Shown here: positions 55,343 to 63,539 of the stretch, piece after piece | Position numbering within the stretch: position 1 is the first letter of the stretch | How the letters are laid out: every line of letters starts with the position of its first letter | DNA from: Candidatus Cloacimonadota bacterium | Lineage (GTDB): Bacteria; Muiribacteriota; UBA6191 | DNA: 64,000 nucleotides | NCBI GenBank assembly: GCA_023954715.1 | Contig: JAGSHD010000003.1 | Coordinates: 1-64,000, forward strand | Direction: 5' to 3' | Notes under the pieces: generated by a model | The model's input: only the letters and a program-made list of their open reading frames with translations | Databases searched by the model: none | Told to the model about the DNA's origin: nothing | Translations under genes and position numbers: made by a program

Positions 55343-55474
55343 TTAATTCAATGGACTTGGTTTTATACAATAATTAAAACAAGCTTTACGAGATTTATAA
55401 TTAGAGCATCCACAGCCTGTTGCGAAAACGAACATTATGGTTTGTAGCAAGATATCTTGTGTAATCTTAAACAA
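55343..55474 (-). CDS. Candidate 43-residue lipoprotein
   Basis: The frame ends 7 bp before the 480-aa gene, whose ribosome binding site overlaps the region just after its TAA. Reading from TTG 55474, a short hydrophobic signal (ILLQTIMFVF) ends in lipobox-like FATGC with Cys21, followed by a Cys-rich tail (GCSNYKSRKACFNYC...). The ribosome binding site is poor (only GAG), and other TTG starts upstream would lengthen it to about 59 residues. The spacing to the next gene and the lipobox are the reasons for listing it. Confidence 0.4.
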   Translation of the reverse strand: MFKITQDILLQTIMFVFATGCGCSNYKSRKACFNYCIKPSPLN

Positions 55475-55670
55475 CTCAAATACTTTTTTAACTATATAAA
55501 GTAAATGAAAAGACAATTACTTCATTTTAAGTATATGGCCTCTTGACGAAAATGACAAGTATACACATAGAAAGTCGTAAACAAACAAGAGGTTCTTGCT
55601 AAGTTATACTATTTAAACCATAAAAATGGAGAATTAGAATCAAATTGACAAGGCGATTTAGGCTATCACT
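55475..55670. other. Divergent intergenic region
   Basis: Separates the leftward secreted-protein operon from the rightward hydrolase operon. A TATACT word at 55604-55609, about 60 bp before the hydrolase start, could be a -10. Otherwise AT-rich with no strong dyad. Confidence 0.3.
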
Positions 55671-56417
55671 ATGAGTACAAATAAATTTTTAAGTTATGAG
55701 TTTGGAGAAGGGGAAGACCTAATTGTGGTCCTACCATCTTTAATGGATAGTTTCAAATCCTGTTTAGATAATCAAAAAACACTAAATCGAACATGGAAAA
55801 CACTTTCAAAAGAGTATAGGATACTTTTTATAAGTCGTCCACAAGATATGACCTTTGAATCTATTGAGCAAATTGCAAGTACTATTATTGAATATATACC
55901 AAGGTGTAAAGCGATTATAGGAATCTCTATGGGGGGGCTGATTGCTCAACATATTATCAACAAAGACCCAAACATAACAGATCATCTTATTCTAGCAATG
56001 AGCTGTAGTCATCAATTAGACACTGAGTTATCCATACTAAAAAATTGGCTAGCTTTTGCGCAACAAGATGATTGGACATCCCTACAGCAATCCACATTAG
56101 AGGTGATATACAACAAACCATACAATCCGGATAATGGCCTTAGATTGATTGCTCCTAAACCTCGATCAAAGCAATTATTGGTAAACTCCATTAAAGCATG
56201 TATTCATCATAATAGTACTGACTTTATAAGGAATATAGAAACCAAGACACTGATTATTGCCTGTGAGTTTGATAGATTGTTTCCATTGGATCAAATGAAA
56301 CTTTTTACAACGAGCATGAAAAATAGTATGCTCTATATTCTAAAAGATGCTAGCCACGGAATGCATGGAAAAATTCTCACAGAAATGCAATGTGAAGTTA
56401 GAAAGTTTTTGAAATAG
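55671..56417 (+). CDS. Alpha/beta-hydrolase
   Basis: Serine hydrolase of 248 aa without a signal peptide. The nucleophile elbow is GISMGG with Ser86. The acid residue is probably Asp in CEFDRLFP (about 204) and the base is His in DASHGMHG (about 229). The GEGEDLIVVLPS strand and turn before the oxyanion hole are typical. The substrate cannot be inferred. It is followed 26 bp later by the DUF952 gene and then speD. Confidence 0.85.
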   Translation: MSTNKFLSYEFGEGEDLIVVLPSLMDSFKSCLDNQKTLNRTWKTLSKEYRILFISRPQDMTFESIEQIASTIIEYIPRCKAIIGISMGGLIAQHIINKDPNITDHLILAMSCSHQLDTELSILKNWLAFAQQDDWTSLQQSTLEVIYNKPYNPDNGLRLIAPKPRSKQLLVNSIKACIHHNSTDFIRNIETKTLIIACEFDRLFPLDQMKLFTTSMKNSMLYILKDASHGMHGKILTEMQCEVRKFLK

Positions 56418-56443
56418 CATTATTAAGTTTAACTAAGGCATAC

Positions 56444-56797
56444 ATGAAAAATGAAAAATACATATACCATATAGTAGATAAAGACCTAGCAAATTTAGCC
56501 CTTAATCAAGGGTCATATGAAGCTGAAAGCCTAGCACTAGAAGGCTTTATTCATTTATCATATAAAGAACAGATTTTGATGGTAGCCAACTCATTTTATA
56601 AGGGTGTATCTAATTTGCTTTTGTTTCAAATTGAGCAAGATAAAGTTGGACCGAGTTTAAAAGTTGAATTTGTTGCTGAAGTAGATCAAAGCTTTCCACA
56701 TATCTACGGGGCGATCGATACAACTCTTGTCGTTAAAACGATTGACTTTCCTCACAATAGTGATGGGGTGTTTTGTTTGCCGAGTGAAGTAGAGTAA
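56444..56797 (+). CDS. DUF952-family protein
   Basis: 117 residues covering the whole family. YIYHIVDKDLANLALNQGSYEAESL at the start, EGFIHLSYKEQ (about 33-43) and FPHIYGAID (about 85-93) match the conserved blocks, which resemble ADP-ribosyltransferase-fold proteins. Activity unknown. It sits between the hydrolase and speD, 7 bp before speD. Confidence 0.88.
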   Translation: MKNEKYIYHIVDKDLANLALNQGSYEAESLALEGFIHLSYKEQILMVANSFYKGVSNLLLFQIEQDKVGPSLKVEFVAEVDQSFPHIYGAIDTTLVVKTIDFPHNSDGVFCLPSEVE

Positions 56798-56804
56798 AAG
56801 ACTT

Positions 56805-57155
56805 ATGATTGCAAAGGGGAATGTGTCGGGAATACATATTTTAGCCAACATGTATGGAATCGATAAAACAAAGTTGACTCATATAGACTATATTGAAAAA
56901 TGTTTGTTAAAAACTGTTGAACAAGCTGAGTTGACGATGGTTGGATCTTGCTTTCATCAGTTCGAACCTACAGGTGTAACAGGTGTGATTCTTTTGGCAG
57001 AGTCTCATATTAGTATTCATACCTGGCCAGAAAATCAAACAGCAGTGATAGATATATATACCTGCGGCCATAAAAAACACGCTCAAAAAGCTTATCAAAT
57101 TATGTATGATACTTTTGAACCCAGTGATGTGGATTTAAAAGAAATTACTCGCTGA
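56805..57155 (+). CDS. speD: S-adenosylmethionine decarboxylase proenzyme
   Basis: Makes decarboxylated AdoMet, the aminopropyl donor for spermidine. The self-cleavage motif is LLAESHISIHTWPE. Cleavage between Glu66 and Ser67 leaves the pyruvoyl cofactor on the new alpha-chain N-terminus. The C-terminal CGHKKHAQKAY block fits the short (116 aa) bacterial class. speE, the spermidine synthase gene, is not in the window. The 3' end overlaps the convergent napF-like gene by 11 bp. Confidence 0.95.
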   Translation: MIAKGNVSGIHILANMYGIDKTKLTHIDYIEKCLLKTVEQAELTMVGSCFHQFEPTGVTGVILLAESHISIHTWPENQTAVIDIYTCGHKKHAQKAYQIMYDTFEPSDVDLKEITR

Positions 57156-57714
57156 TTTGTCGGATCTTCTTTATCTGAATGGCATCTGTGCCATTTTCAC
57201 AATAATAAATACACAAGCCACATCCAATACATGTCTCTTCGTTTAATGTAGGTAGTCTCTTATGAAAGGGGCCTTCCATCTTAATTGCTCTAATAGAAGA
57301 AGGACAATTTGTAGCGCAGGTATCGCATAATACTCCTTGAGAATTTAAGCAATTTTCGTGGTTAAAAACGATAGATGCCATTTTAGCAAGGGGTTTACTG
57401 TTGACTAATGCTCCACTAGGACAGGCGGCAATACAAGGCATATCTGAGCATACATGGCATGCTGTTGTTTGTGGATTTAGCATGGGAGTTGACTCTAGTT
57501 TGCCATAAGATGCACCCATTAAACTTATACTTTCATAATCACAAGCATTGAAACATTTATGACATCTCTCACAAGTGCTAGAAAAGAGTGATTCATCAAT
57601 CGCTCCAGGAGGGCGAACTATAGACAAATCAGGTCCAGTTTCTTCTTCATGAAAGCACTTTACAATATCATTTAGTTTAAGTTTAAAGAGTTGTCGCCTT
57701 GTAAATTTTGCCAT
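57145..57714 (-). CDS. napF: NapF-like ferredoxin with four 4Fe-4S motifs
   Basis: Iron-sulfur protein associated with periplasmic nitrate reduction. The N-terminus MAKFTRRQLFKLK resembles NapF. Four cysteine clusters follow: CERCHKCFNAC (about 43-53), CHVCSDMPCIAACP (about 85-98), C-x7-CDTCATNCP (about 120-136) and CIGCGLCIYYC (about 160-170). Two of them lack the usual proline after the last Cys. NapF is thought to help mature NapA in the cytoplasm. It is divergent from the cytochrome-napA transcript and shares its promoter region. NapG-type proteins are the main alternative. Confidence 0.78.
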   Translation of the reverse strand: MAKFTRRQLFKLKLNDIVKCFHEEETGPDLSIVRPPGAIDESLFSSTCERCHKCFNACDYESISLMGASYGKLESTPMLNPQTTACHVCSDMPCIAACPSGALVNSKPLAKMASIVFNHENCLNSQGVLCDTCATNCPSSIRAIKMEGPFHKRLPTLNEETCIGCGLCIYYCENGTDAIQIKKIRQISE

Positions 57715-57763
57715 ATTTTAGCTGAAATAAATGTTAAAGTTGGTTTAGTTGTACCAAGCTCCA

Positions 57764-57805
57764 TCTCTTAAGAGAGTTTATTATTAAGATAAAAATGTCT
57801 TAATA
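57764..57805. promoter_or_regulatory. Two dyads in the nap divergent promoter
   Basis: TCTCTTAAGAGA (57764-57775) is a perfect 12-bp palindrome. TATTAAGA-taaaaatg-TCTTAATA (57782-57805) is a perfect 8+8 dyad. Both contain the word TCTTAA. They lie just upstream of the predicted rightward -35, where an activator would bind, and between the two divergent genes. Confidence 0.5.
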
Positions 57806-57808
57806 TGC

Positions 57809-57838
57809 TTGACATATAAGGATATAACTTTGTAAGCT
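57809..57838 (+). promoter_or_regulatory. Predicted sigma-70 promoter for the cytochrome-napA transcript
   Basis: A consensus TTGACA (57809-57814) is followed after 18 bp by TAAGCT (57833-57838), which keeps the key first, second and last -10 positions. The start would lie about 50 bp before the cytochrome ATG. Confidence 0.4.
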
Positions 57839-57894
57839 ATTTGTAAACTTAGAAATTGAAAATTTGGATGGATAACTGGAAGGTAGTGGAACAC

Positions 57895-59142
57895 ATGATA
57901 CGAGTGTCAATGTTTAGTAAATCAGTCTTGTTACGAGGAGCTCTTGTAAGCTCTTTTTTTATGGGACTTAATATACATGCCCAAAGCATAGTGGAAAAAG
58001 GGAAAACAGCATACATGATGAACTGTTCTCCATGTCATCAAGCAGATGCTCTAGGAAAAGTTGGATTTGCACCAAGTATAGGAAGTAGAGATTTTTTGGC
58101 CATTGCAGATGATCAAATGATCAAGAATACTGTCCTCAAAGGTAGAGCCGGTACATCAATGGTTGGGCGTCCAGATCTTAAAGGAGAGCAACTAGATAGT
58201 ATCATCGCATACTTAAGATCTTTTCATTTTGAAAATCCCCTTAAAGTTAAACTCAATAAACATTGGGAGGCAGAAGGAGATTTCAAAAACGGTAAAAAAC
58301 TTTTTCAATCTAGTTGTGCTTTATGTCATGGTGAAAATGGAGAAGGATATCTTTCAGGTGGTCCCGGAACAGCAATAGGTATGAAAGGTTTTTTAGATAC
58401 TGTCAGTGATGACTATATTTATCAAACATTAAAGTATGGACGATCTGGTACAGCAATGCGACCATTTATCGGTGCAAAAGGTTTAGCTAACTTAACCGAG
58501 CAAGAAGCAGAAGACGTTATAGTCTATATGCGTGGTATGGCAGATGAAAAATCTGGCAAAACCCAAACTCTAAGCAAAGAAGAGTTAGTTACTAAGGGTA
58601 AAGCTCTATATGCAATGAACTGTAGTCCTTGCCATCAAGCGGATGGTAAAGGAAAACCTGGTTTTGCTCCTAGTATCATCAATAGAGATTTTTTGGCAAT
58701 AGCCAGTAATAGTTTTATAAAATACACCATTAGTCATGGTAGACCAGGGACAAGTATGCCTGCAAGACCAGACTTGGATAAAACTTCATTAAAAGCTATA
58801 ATTGCTTATATGAGATCGGTACCAGTTAAAAATCCAGTCAGTATCAAAGTCAATCATAACTTTGAAGCAACTGGGGATGCTGTTAAAGGGAAAGATACTT
58901 ATATACAGTATTGTGGGTACTGTCATGGTGATTCTGGCGAAGGCTATTTAGCTGGAGGTCCTGGCCCTGCTATTGGTAAATCAGGATTTTTAGATATTGC
59001 TAGTGACGACTATATTCGACAGACAATTCGTCATGGGAGAGTTGGTACTGCTATGCGACCATTTGCTGGATCAAAGGGTTTAGCAAACTTAAATGAAACA
59101 GAAATAAACAATATTATAGTATTTTTAAGAAGTTTAAATTAG
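57895..59142 (+). CDS. Tetraheme cytochrome c with internal duplication
   Basis: Exported c-type cytochrome with four CxxCH sites: CSPCH (44-48), CALCH (141-145), CSPCH (243-247) and CGYCH (340-344). The second pair repeats the first at an exact 199-residue period, and the flanking sequence is also duplicated (NCSPCHQAD, GxPSI..RDFLAIA, GTSM, GTAMRPF..KGLANL). A signal peptide runs to about residue 30. ATG 57895 has GGAAGG 11 bases upstream. An in-frame TTG at 57856 and ATG at 57868 are alternatives. Next to napA and in the absence of napB and napC, it is the likely electron carrier to NapA. Confidence 0.85.
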   Translation: MIRVSMFSKSVLLRGALVSSFFMGLNIHAQSIVEKGKTAYMMNCSPCHQADALGKVGFAPSIGSRDFLAIADDQMIKNTVLKGRAGTSMVGRPDLKGEQLDSIIAYLRSFHFENPLKVKLNKHWEAEGDFKNGKKLFQSSCALCHGENGEGYLSGGPGTAIGMKGFLDTVSDDYIYQTLKYGRSGTAMRPFIGAKGLANLTEQEAEDVIVYMRGMADEKSGKTQTLSKEELVTKGKALYAMNCSPCHQADGKGKPGFAPSIINRDFLAIASNSFIKYTISHGRPGTSMPARPDLDKTSLKAIIAYMRSVPVKNPVSIKVNHNFEATGDAVKGKDTYIQYCGYCHGDSGEGYLAGGPGPAIGKSGFLDIASDDYIRQTIRHGRVGTAMRPFAGSKGLANLNETEINNIIVFLRSLN

Positions 59143-59170
59143 GTATATACCTTTTTAAGGAGAAATTACA

Positions 59171-61792
59171 ATGACAATTAACCGTAGAAAATTTTTAAAA
59201 GGTATGGCTGCTGCGGGCGCTGCTGCTGGAGTGACTACAACAGGGTGGACTGTACCAAGTAAAGAAAAATATGAGCTAGAGAAAGATGAATGTCCTGATA
59301 ATATTTTAGCAGCATGCCCTTATTGTGGTGTAGGTTGCGGTACAATTATTAAGACTAAAAAAGGTAGAATAACAAGTATTATACCTGATAAAGATCACCC
59401 AACAAATAAAGGCTTACAATGTATTAAAGGATTAACTTCTGCTGAAGCAATTTATGTAGATAGATTGACAAAACCTCTAATTAGAAAAGATATGTCTGAC
59501 CCAGTTAAGGGATATGTTTCTAAAACCAAAGGATCTTTTGATCCTAGTTTGTTTCGTGAAGCATCTTGGCATGAAGTTGAAGAGTTAATCGCAGAAAAAA
59601 CAGCTGAAATCGTTAAGTTTTCTGGTGGAAACTCAGTAGGTTTATATGGATCAGGACAATTATCTGTTGAGGGACAATACCTAGAAAATTTGTTTATGAA
59701 AGGTGTGATTCAATCAAATACTATTGAAGCTAATGCTCGAATGTGTATGACTTCTGCTGTAACAGGGTATTTCAAGTCTTTAGGTTCAGATACTCCACCA
59801 ACTTGTTATGATGATATTGAAATGTGTGATATGGTTACATTTTGGGGCCATAATGCTAGAGGGTCTCACCCAATTTTGTATTGGAGAGTAGCAGATCATA
59901 AAGCTAAAAATAATATTCCTTCTTTAGTTGTAGATCCAAGACGTACAGGTACAGTAATGGGTCTTGAAGAGATAAATCCTGATAACTCTCATCACTTTTC
60001 TACCATCAATGGAGATATTTCTATTCATAATGCCTTGGCATATGCAATTCTAAAAAATCACCCAGATGCAGTGGATTGGGATCTGTTGAAAAATCACGTA
60101 AAAGGATGGGAAACATACATCAAAGAAGTTAAAGCTGGATATAAGCCAGAGGACGTTGAAGATAAAACAATGATTCCTGCAAAACGAATTTATGATATGG
60201 CTGCCATGTGGGCTAAAGCGTCTATAAAAGGTAAAAAGCTTGGCCATGGTGGAGTATTATCTTTTTGGGGTATTGGCTATAATCAGCATTTACATGGACA
60301 ACATAATACAATGGGTCTAGTGAACTTAATGGTTTTGACTGGTAATATTGGTCGACCTGGATGTGGACCTCACTCACAAACTGGTCAGCCAAATGCTATG
60401 GGTGAAAGATTTACGGGTGGTCTTACTAGCCGATTGCCGTTCAACAAGGGTTTAAATGATAAAGCTCATTTAAAACATATGGCAAAACATTGGAGAGTAC
60501 CTCAAGAAAGATTAGAGGCTGTTGCTGATATGCAAAACACGGGAATGGCTGTAGGTATGATGGAACGAGCAATTAAAGGCGAAGTAAATGCTATGTTTTT
60601 AATTTATGCTACTCATATTGATTTGCCAGATGCTAACAACTTAGCAAGACCAGCTATGACAAGGATGTTTACAGTCGTCCAAGAAATCTATAATAACGCT
60701 CCAAACAATCTGTATGCTGATATTATTTTGCCAGCAGCAACTTGGGGAGAATGGGTTGGTGGTACTTATATGCAGTCTGAAAGAAGACTTTATGTAGTTG
60801 ATGGTACAGCAAATCCAATTAAAGGTTGTAGACCAGACATGGACATGGTGATTGATAAAGGTAAATTAATCGCAAATAAATTAGGTCTTGATGGCGATGC
60901 TATTTTTCCATATAAACGAAAAGCAAATGGTTATTATGACCCAGAAGAGGTCTTTAGAGATTTAGTCATAGCCTCTAAAGGTACTGATTCTGATTTAACA
61001 GGTATGCTTGAAGTAGAAAAAGAAACTGGAGTCGGATTGTATGATCAAATTAGAAATCTAAGAGGAATTCAGTGGCCTGCACCGACAGCTGCAATTGCTA
61101 AAGATGGCGGTACAAAAAGACGTTATATGGGGCAAGAGTCATATTGGCCAGGTAAACCGTACGAAGAGTTTAGACATAAAGATGGTAAAATGCACATGCA
61201 CATGTGCCATCAAGATTACTCAGAGTACAAAGAGATTACAGATGAGTTAAAAAAACTTGGTACAGATCCTGACTTCTTTGCTATTGATAATATTCCATTG
61301 TTGGTTAGAGCTAGAGATGCCGGCCTAACTCCAGAGTTACCAGACAAAGAACACCTAGGACACAAAATTGGAGAGGCACCGAAGGATACTTATCCATTTT
61401 GGTGGGCTACTGGAGTGGTTTATGAGCATTTTCATACTTCTAAGACGATTCGTGCTGGTACTACTTCAAAACTAGTTCCTGAAATGTACGTTGAAATGCA
61501 TCCAGAAGATGCAAAAGAACTTGGTGTAAAGGATGGTCAATGGGTTAAAATAGTCACAAGAAGAGGCTCTGTAGAGGCAAGAGCATCTATTGGATTAGAC
61601 TCTGTAGTTAAGCCAGCTAGAAATACAGTACCAAAAGGATTTTTGTTTAGTCCTTGGAACTTGTCTGTAGCCGATTCTGCAGATCCAAAGAAGAATAAGT
61701 GGTTAGCTAATGGAACTACTCATAGAGCCTTTGATCCTGTATCTGGGCAAGCTGACTTTAAAAAGAATGCTTGTCGGGTAGAGTTAATCTAA
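59171..61792 (+). CDS. napA: Periplasmic nitrate reductase catalytic subunit
   Basis: Molybdopterin enzyme reducing nitrate to nitrite. The Tat signal has RRKFLKG (residues 5-11). 4Fe-4S ligands are Cys49, Cys52, Cys56 and Cys84. The molybdenum ligand is Cys192 in NARMCMTSAV, as in NapA. GCGPHSQTGQPNAMGER, GTTSKLVPE and the C-terminal DFKKNACRVEL match NapA. At 873 aa it is about 45 residues longer than the Escherichia coli enzyme. AAGGAG precedes the ATG, 28 bp after the cytochrome. An assimilatory enzyme is unlikely because of the Tat signal. Confidence 0.92.
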   Translation: MTINRRKFLKGMAAAGAAAGVTTTGWTVPSKEKYELEKDECPDNILAACPYCGVGCGTIIKTKKGRITSIIPDKDHPTNKGLQCIKGLTSAEAIYVDRLTKPLIRKDMSDPVKGYVSKTKGSFDPSLFREASWHEVEELIAEKTAEIVKFSGGNSVGLYGSGQLSVEGQYLENLFMKGVIQSNTIEANARMCMTSAVTGYFKSLGSDTPPTCYDDIEMCDMVTFWGHNARGSHPILYWRVADHKAKNNIPSLVVDPRRTGTVMGLEEINPDNSHHFSTINGDISIHNALAYAILKNHPDAVDWDLLKNHVKGWETYIKEVKAGYKPEDVEDKTMIPAKRIYDMAAMWAKASIKGKKLGHGGVLSFWGIGYNQHLHGQHNTMGLVNLMVLTGNIGRPGCGPHSQTGQPNAMGERFTGGLTSRLPFNKGLNDKAHLKHMAKHWRVPQERLEAVADMQNTGMAVGMMERAIKGEVNAMFLIYATHIDLPDANNLARPAMTRMFTVVQEIYNNAPNNLYADIILPAATWGEWVGGTYMQSERRLYVVDGTANPIKGCRPDMDMVIDKGKLIANKLGLDGDAIFPYKRKANGYYDPEEVFRDLVIASKGTDSDLTGMLEVEKETGVGLYDQIRNLRGIQWPAPTAAIAKDGGTKRRYMGQESYWPGKPYEEFRHKDGKMHMHMCHQDYSEYKEITDELKKLGTDPDFFAIDNIPLLVRARDAGLTPELPDKEHLGHKIGEAPKDTYPFWWATGVVYEHFHTSKTIRAGTTSKLVPEMYVEMHPEDAKELGVKDGQWVKIVTRRGSVEARASIGLDSVVKPARNTVPKGFLFSPWNLSVADSADPKKNKWLANGTTHRAFDPVSGQADFKKNACRVELI

Positions 61793-61811
61793 CAGTAAGT
61801 AAGTAAACGAT

Positions 61812-61853
61812 AAAAGCACCTACTTTGACAAAGTCGAAGTAGGTGCTTTTTTA
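61812..61853 (+). terminator. Rho-independent terminator after napA
   Basis: AAAAGCACCTACTT and AAGTAGGTGCTTTT form a long stem with an 11-base loop and a T run. It separates napA from napG, so napGH may have its own promoter in the following 170 bp, where I see no clear consensus. Confidence 0.92.
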
Positions 61854-62022
61854 TTAAAACCTGTGTTAGTATTTGAGAATGGAATAAATTTTGCTATGAT
61901 TACAGTATACTTTTTAATTCATTAATATAATGAAATAAATTATTAAGAAATCCCTTCACTTGCAATTGTCATGAACCATCGATTATAAGGCTATTCACCG
62001 TAAATTTTAGAAGAAGTTAAAT

Positions 62023-62625
62023 ATGAAAAGACGAAATTTTATTAGTTCATTTATTATTGGATTGATCTTACCTTTTATCATGCCCCTAGTATCCAAGTTT
62101 CAAGCTTCTCCTTTAGTTAGAAGGTTTTTACGTCCCCCTGGAGCTAAATCTGAAAAAGAGTTTTTAGATCTGTGTACAGCTTGTGGGCAGTGTGCAAATG
62201 TTTGCCCAAATCAATGTATTACACTGTTAGGATTTGAAGAAGGATTAGACCAATTAGCTACTCCAGCAATTGTTGCAAGATCACGAGCTTGCATATTGTG
62301 TATGGCTTGTACGCAAGTATGCCCAACAGGGGCCTTAGAAAAGCTTCCCATGACAGAAGAAGGCAAAAAATCCGTCAATATGGGAAAAGCTGTTTTGATG
62401 GAGGATATTTGCTTTTCCTATCATGGTAGAACTTGTGGAGCCTGTTATCGGGCTTGCCCCTTACCCGGTAAGGCTATGACCATCGGTTTATATGAGCAAC
62501 CAACTATCATAGAAGATGCTTGTGTTGGTTGTGGTCTATGTGAACAAGCTTGTATACACATGCCACAAGCGATTCGTGTGATTCCTCGATTTGAGATTGA
62601 ACAAAATGAAGCGAGTAAATCATGA
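62023..62625 (+). CDS. napG: Ferredoxin-type protein NapG
   Basis: Periplasmic-facing iron-sulfur protein that passes electrons with NapH. An N-terminal KRRNFISSFIIGLILPF segment resembles a Tat/membrane signal. Four clusters of cysteines follow: CTACGQCANVCP (about 51-62), CILCMACTQVCP (about 90-101), C-x7-CGACYRACP (about 130-148) and CVGCGLCEQAC (about 171-181). The length is 200 aa. Its stop overlaps the napH start by 4 bp. Confidence 0.9.
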   Translation: MKRRNFISSFIIGLILPFIMPLVSKFQASPLVRRFLRPPGAKSEKEFLDLCTACGQCANVCPNQCITLLGFEEGLDQLATPAIVARSRACILCMACTQVCPTGALEKLPMTEEGKKSVNMGKAVLMEDICFSYHGRTCGACYRACPLPGKAMTIGLYEQPTIIEDACVGCGLCEQACIHMPQAIRVIPRFEIEQNEASKS

Positions 62626-63539
62626 AAAAGAGTCAGGGACAGGTACTTTTAGGTATTTCGATCGTCACCCGAGCATCAGTTTTAGCAATTTTAATCGGCT
62701 TAGCATTAAACTTAAAATACTTAAACTGGAAAAATGGATACAACTTGTCAAGATTGGTTGGTTTAGCAGCCGGGGAATGGTGGAAACTATTCTATGAGAT
62801 ATATGATGGATTTTTTTCAATGTTTGGTGATCCACTGACCATCGCTCAGAGCAATGCCGGAATGACTTGGTCAATACGGATTATGGGAGTTCCTTTTACT
62901 GATCCCATAGCATTTTTAAGTGTTCTACTTAAAAATCATCATATTGAAGTGGGTTTTGGTTTAGGATTAATTATTCCTCTAACACTATCTTTGACCTTTG
63001 GACGAGTATTTTGTTCTTACGTATGCCCTGCATCATTGTTGTTTTTTAGTACGTCTCGCTTGAGACGCTTCTTGTTAAAGTTTTTTTATTTTCCTGATGT
63101 CCAAATGTCACGGGGTAGTGCCTATGGAGTGCTTTGTGGGGGACTGGTTTTATCGTATATTTTTACTCATGGTGTATGGACTCATATTTTACCGTATTTC
63201 GCCATAGGCCAAACGATTTTTCATGCCATTGGTTTTGGTACCTTATCATCTTGTTTTGTAGTTATTTTAGGGTTTGTATTAGCAGATTTGCTTCTAGGTA
63301 ATAACTTTACTTGCAAATATTTATGTCCAACGGGACAACTACTTGGTTTCATCGGATCAAAGTCTGTTGTAAGCATTAAAAGAGACGCAGCTGACTGTAT
63401 TGACAGTTGTAATGCTTGTACAGTTGTTTGTCATTTGAGTGTAAACCCAAAAGTAGACGAGACTAAAAATTGCTCATTGTGCGGAGAGTGCTTAATAGCA
63501 TGCCCAACAAAGTGTTTAAGTATAGGAGTACGACCATGA
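62622..63539 (+). CDS. napH: Quinol-oxidising membrane protein NapH
   Basis: Inner-membrane ferredoxin of the NapH/NosR/CcoG group. It has about five hydrophobic segments, two CxxxCP motifs facing the cytoplasm (CSYVCP near 132 and CKYLCP near 233) and two C-terminal 4Fe-4S sets (CIDSCNACTVVC and CSLCGECLIACP). With NapG it would feed quinol electrons to the periplasm in place of NapC. The length is 305 aa. Its stop overlaps the next gene by 4 bp. Confidence 0.92.
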   Translation: MKKSQGQVLLGISIVTRASVLAILIGLALNLKYLNWKNGYNLSRLVGLAAGEWWKLFYEIYDGFFSMFGDPLTIAQSNAGMTWSIRIMGVPFTDPIAFLSVLLKNHHIEVGFGLGLIIPLTLSLTFGRVFCSYVCPASLLFFSTSRLRRFLLKFFYFPDVQMSRGSAYGVLCGGLVLSYIFTHGVWTHILPYFAIGQTIFHAIGFGTLSSCFVVILGFVLADLLLGNNFTCKYLCPTGQLLGFIGSKSVVSIKRDAADCIDSCNACTVVCHLSVNPKVDETKNCSLCGECLIACPTKCLSIGVRP

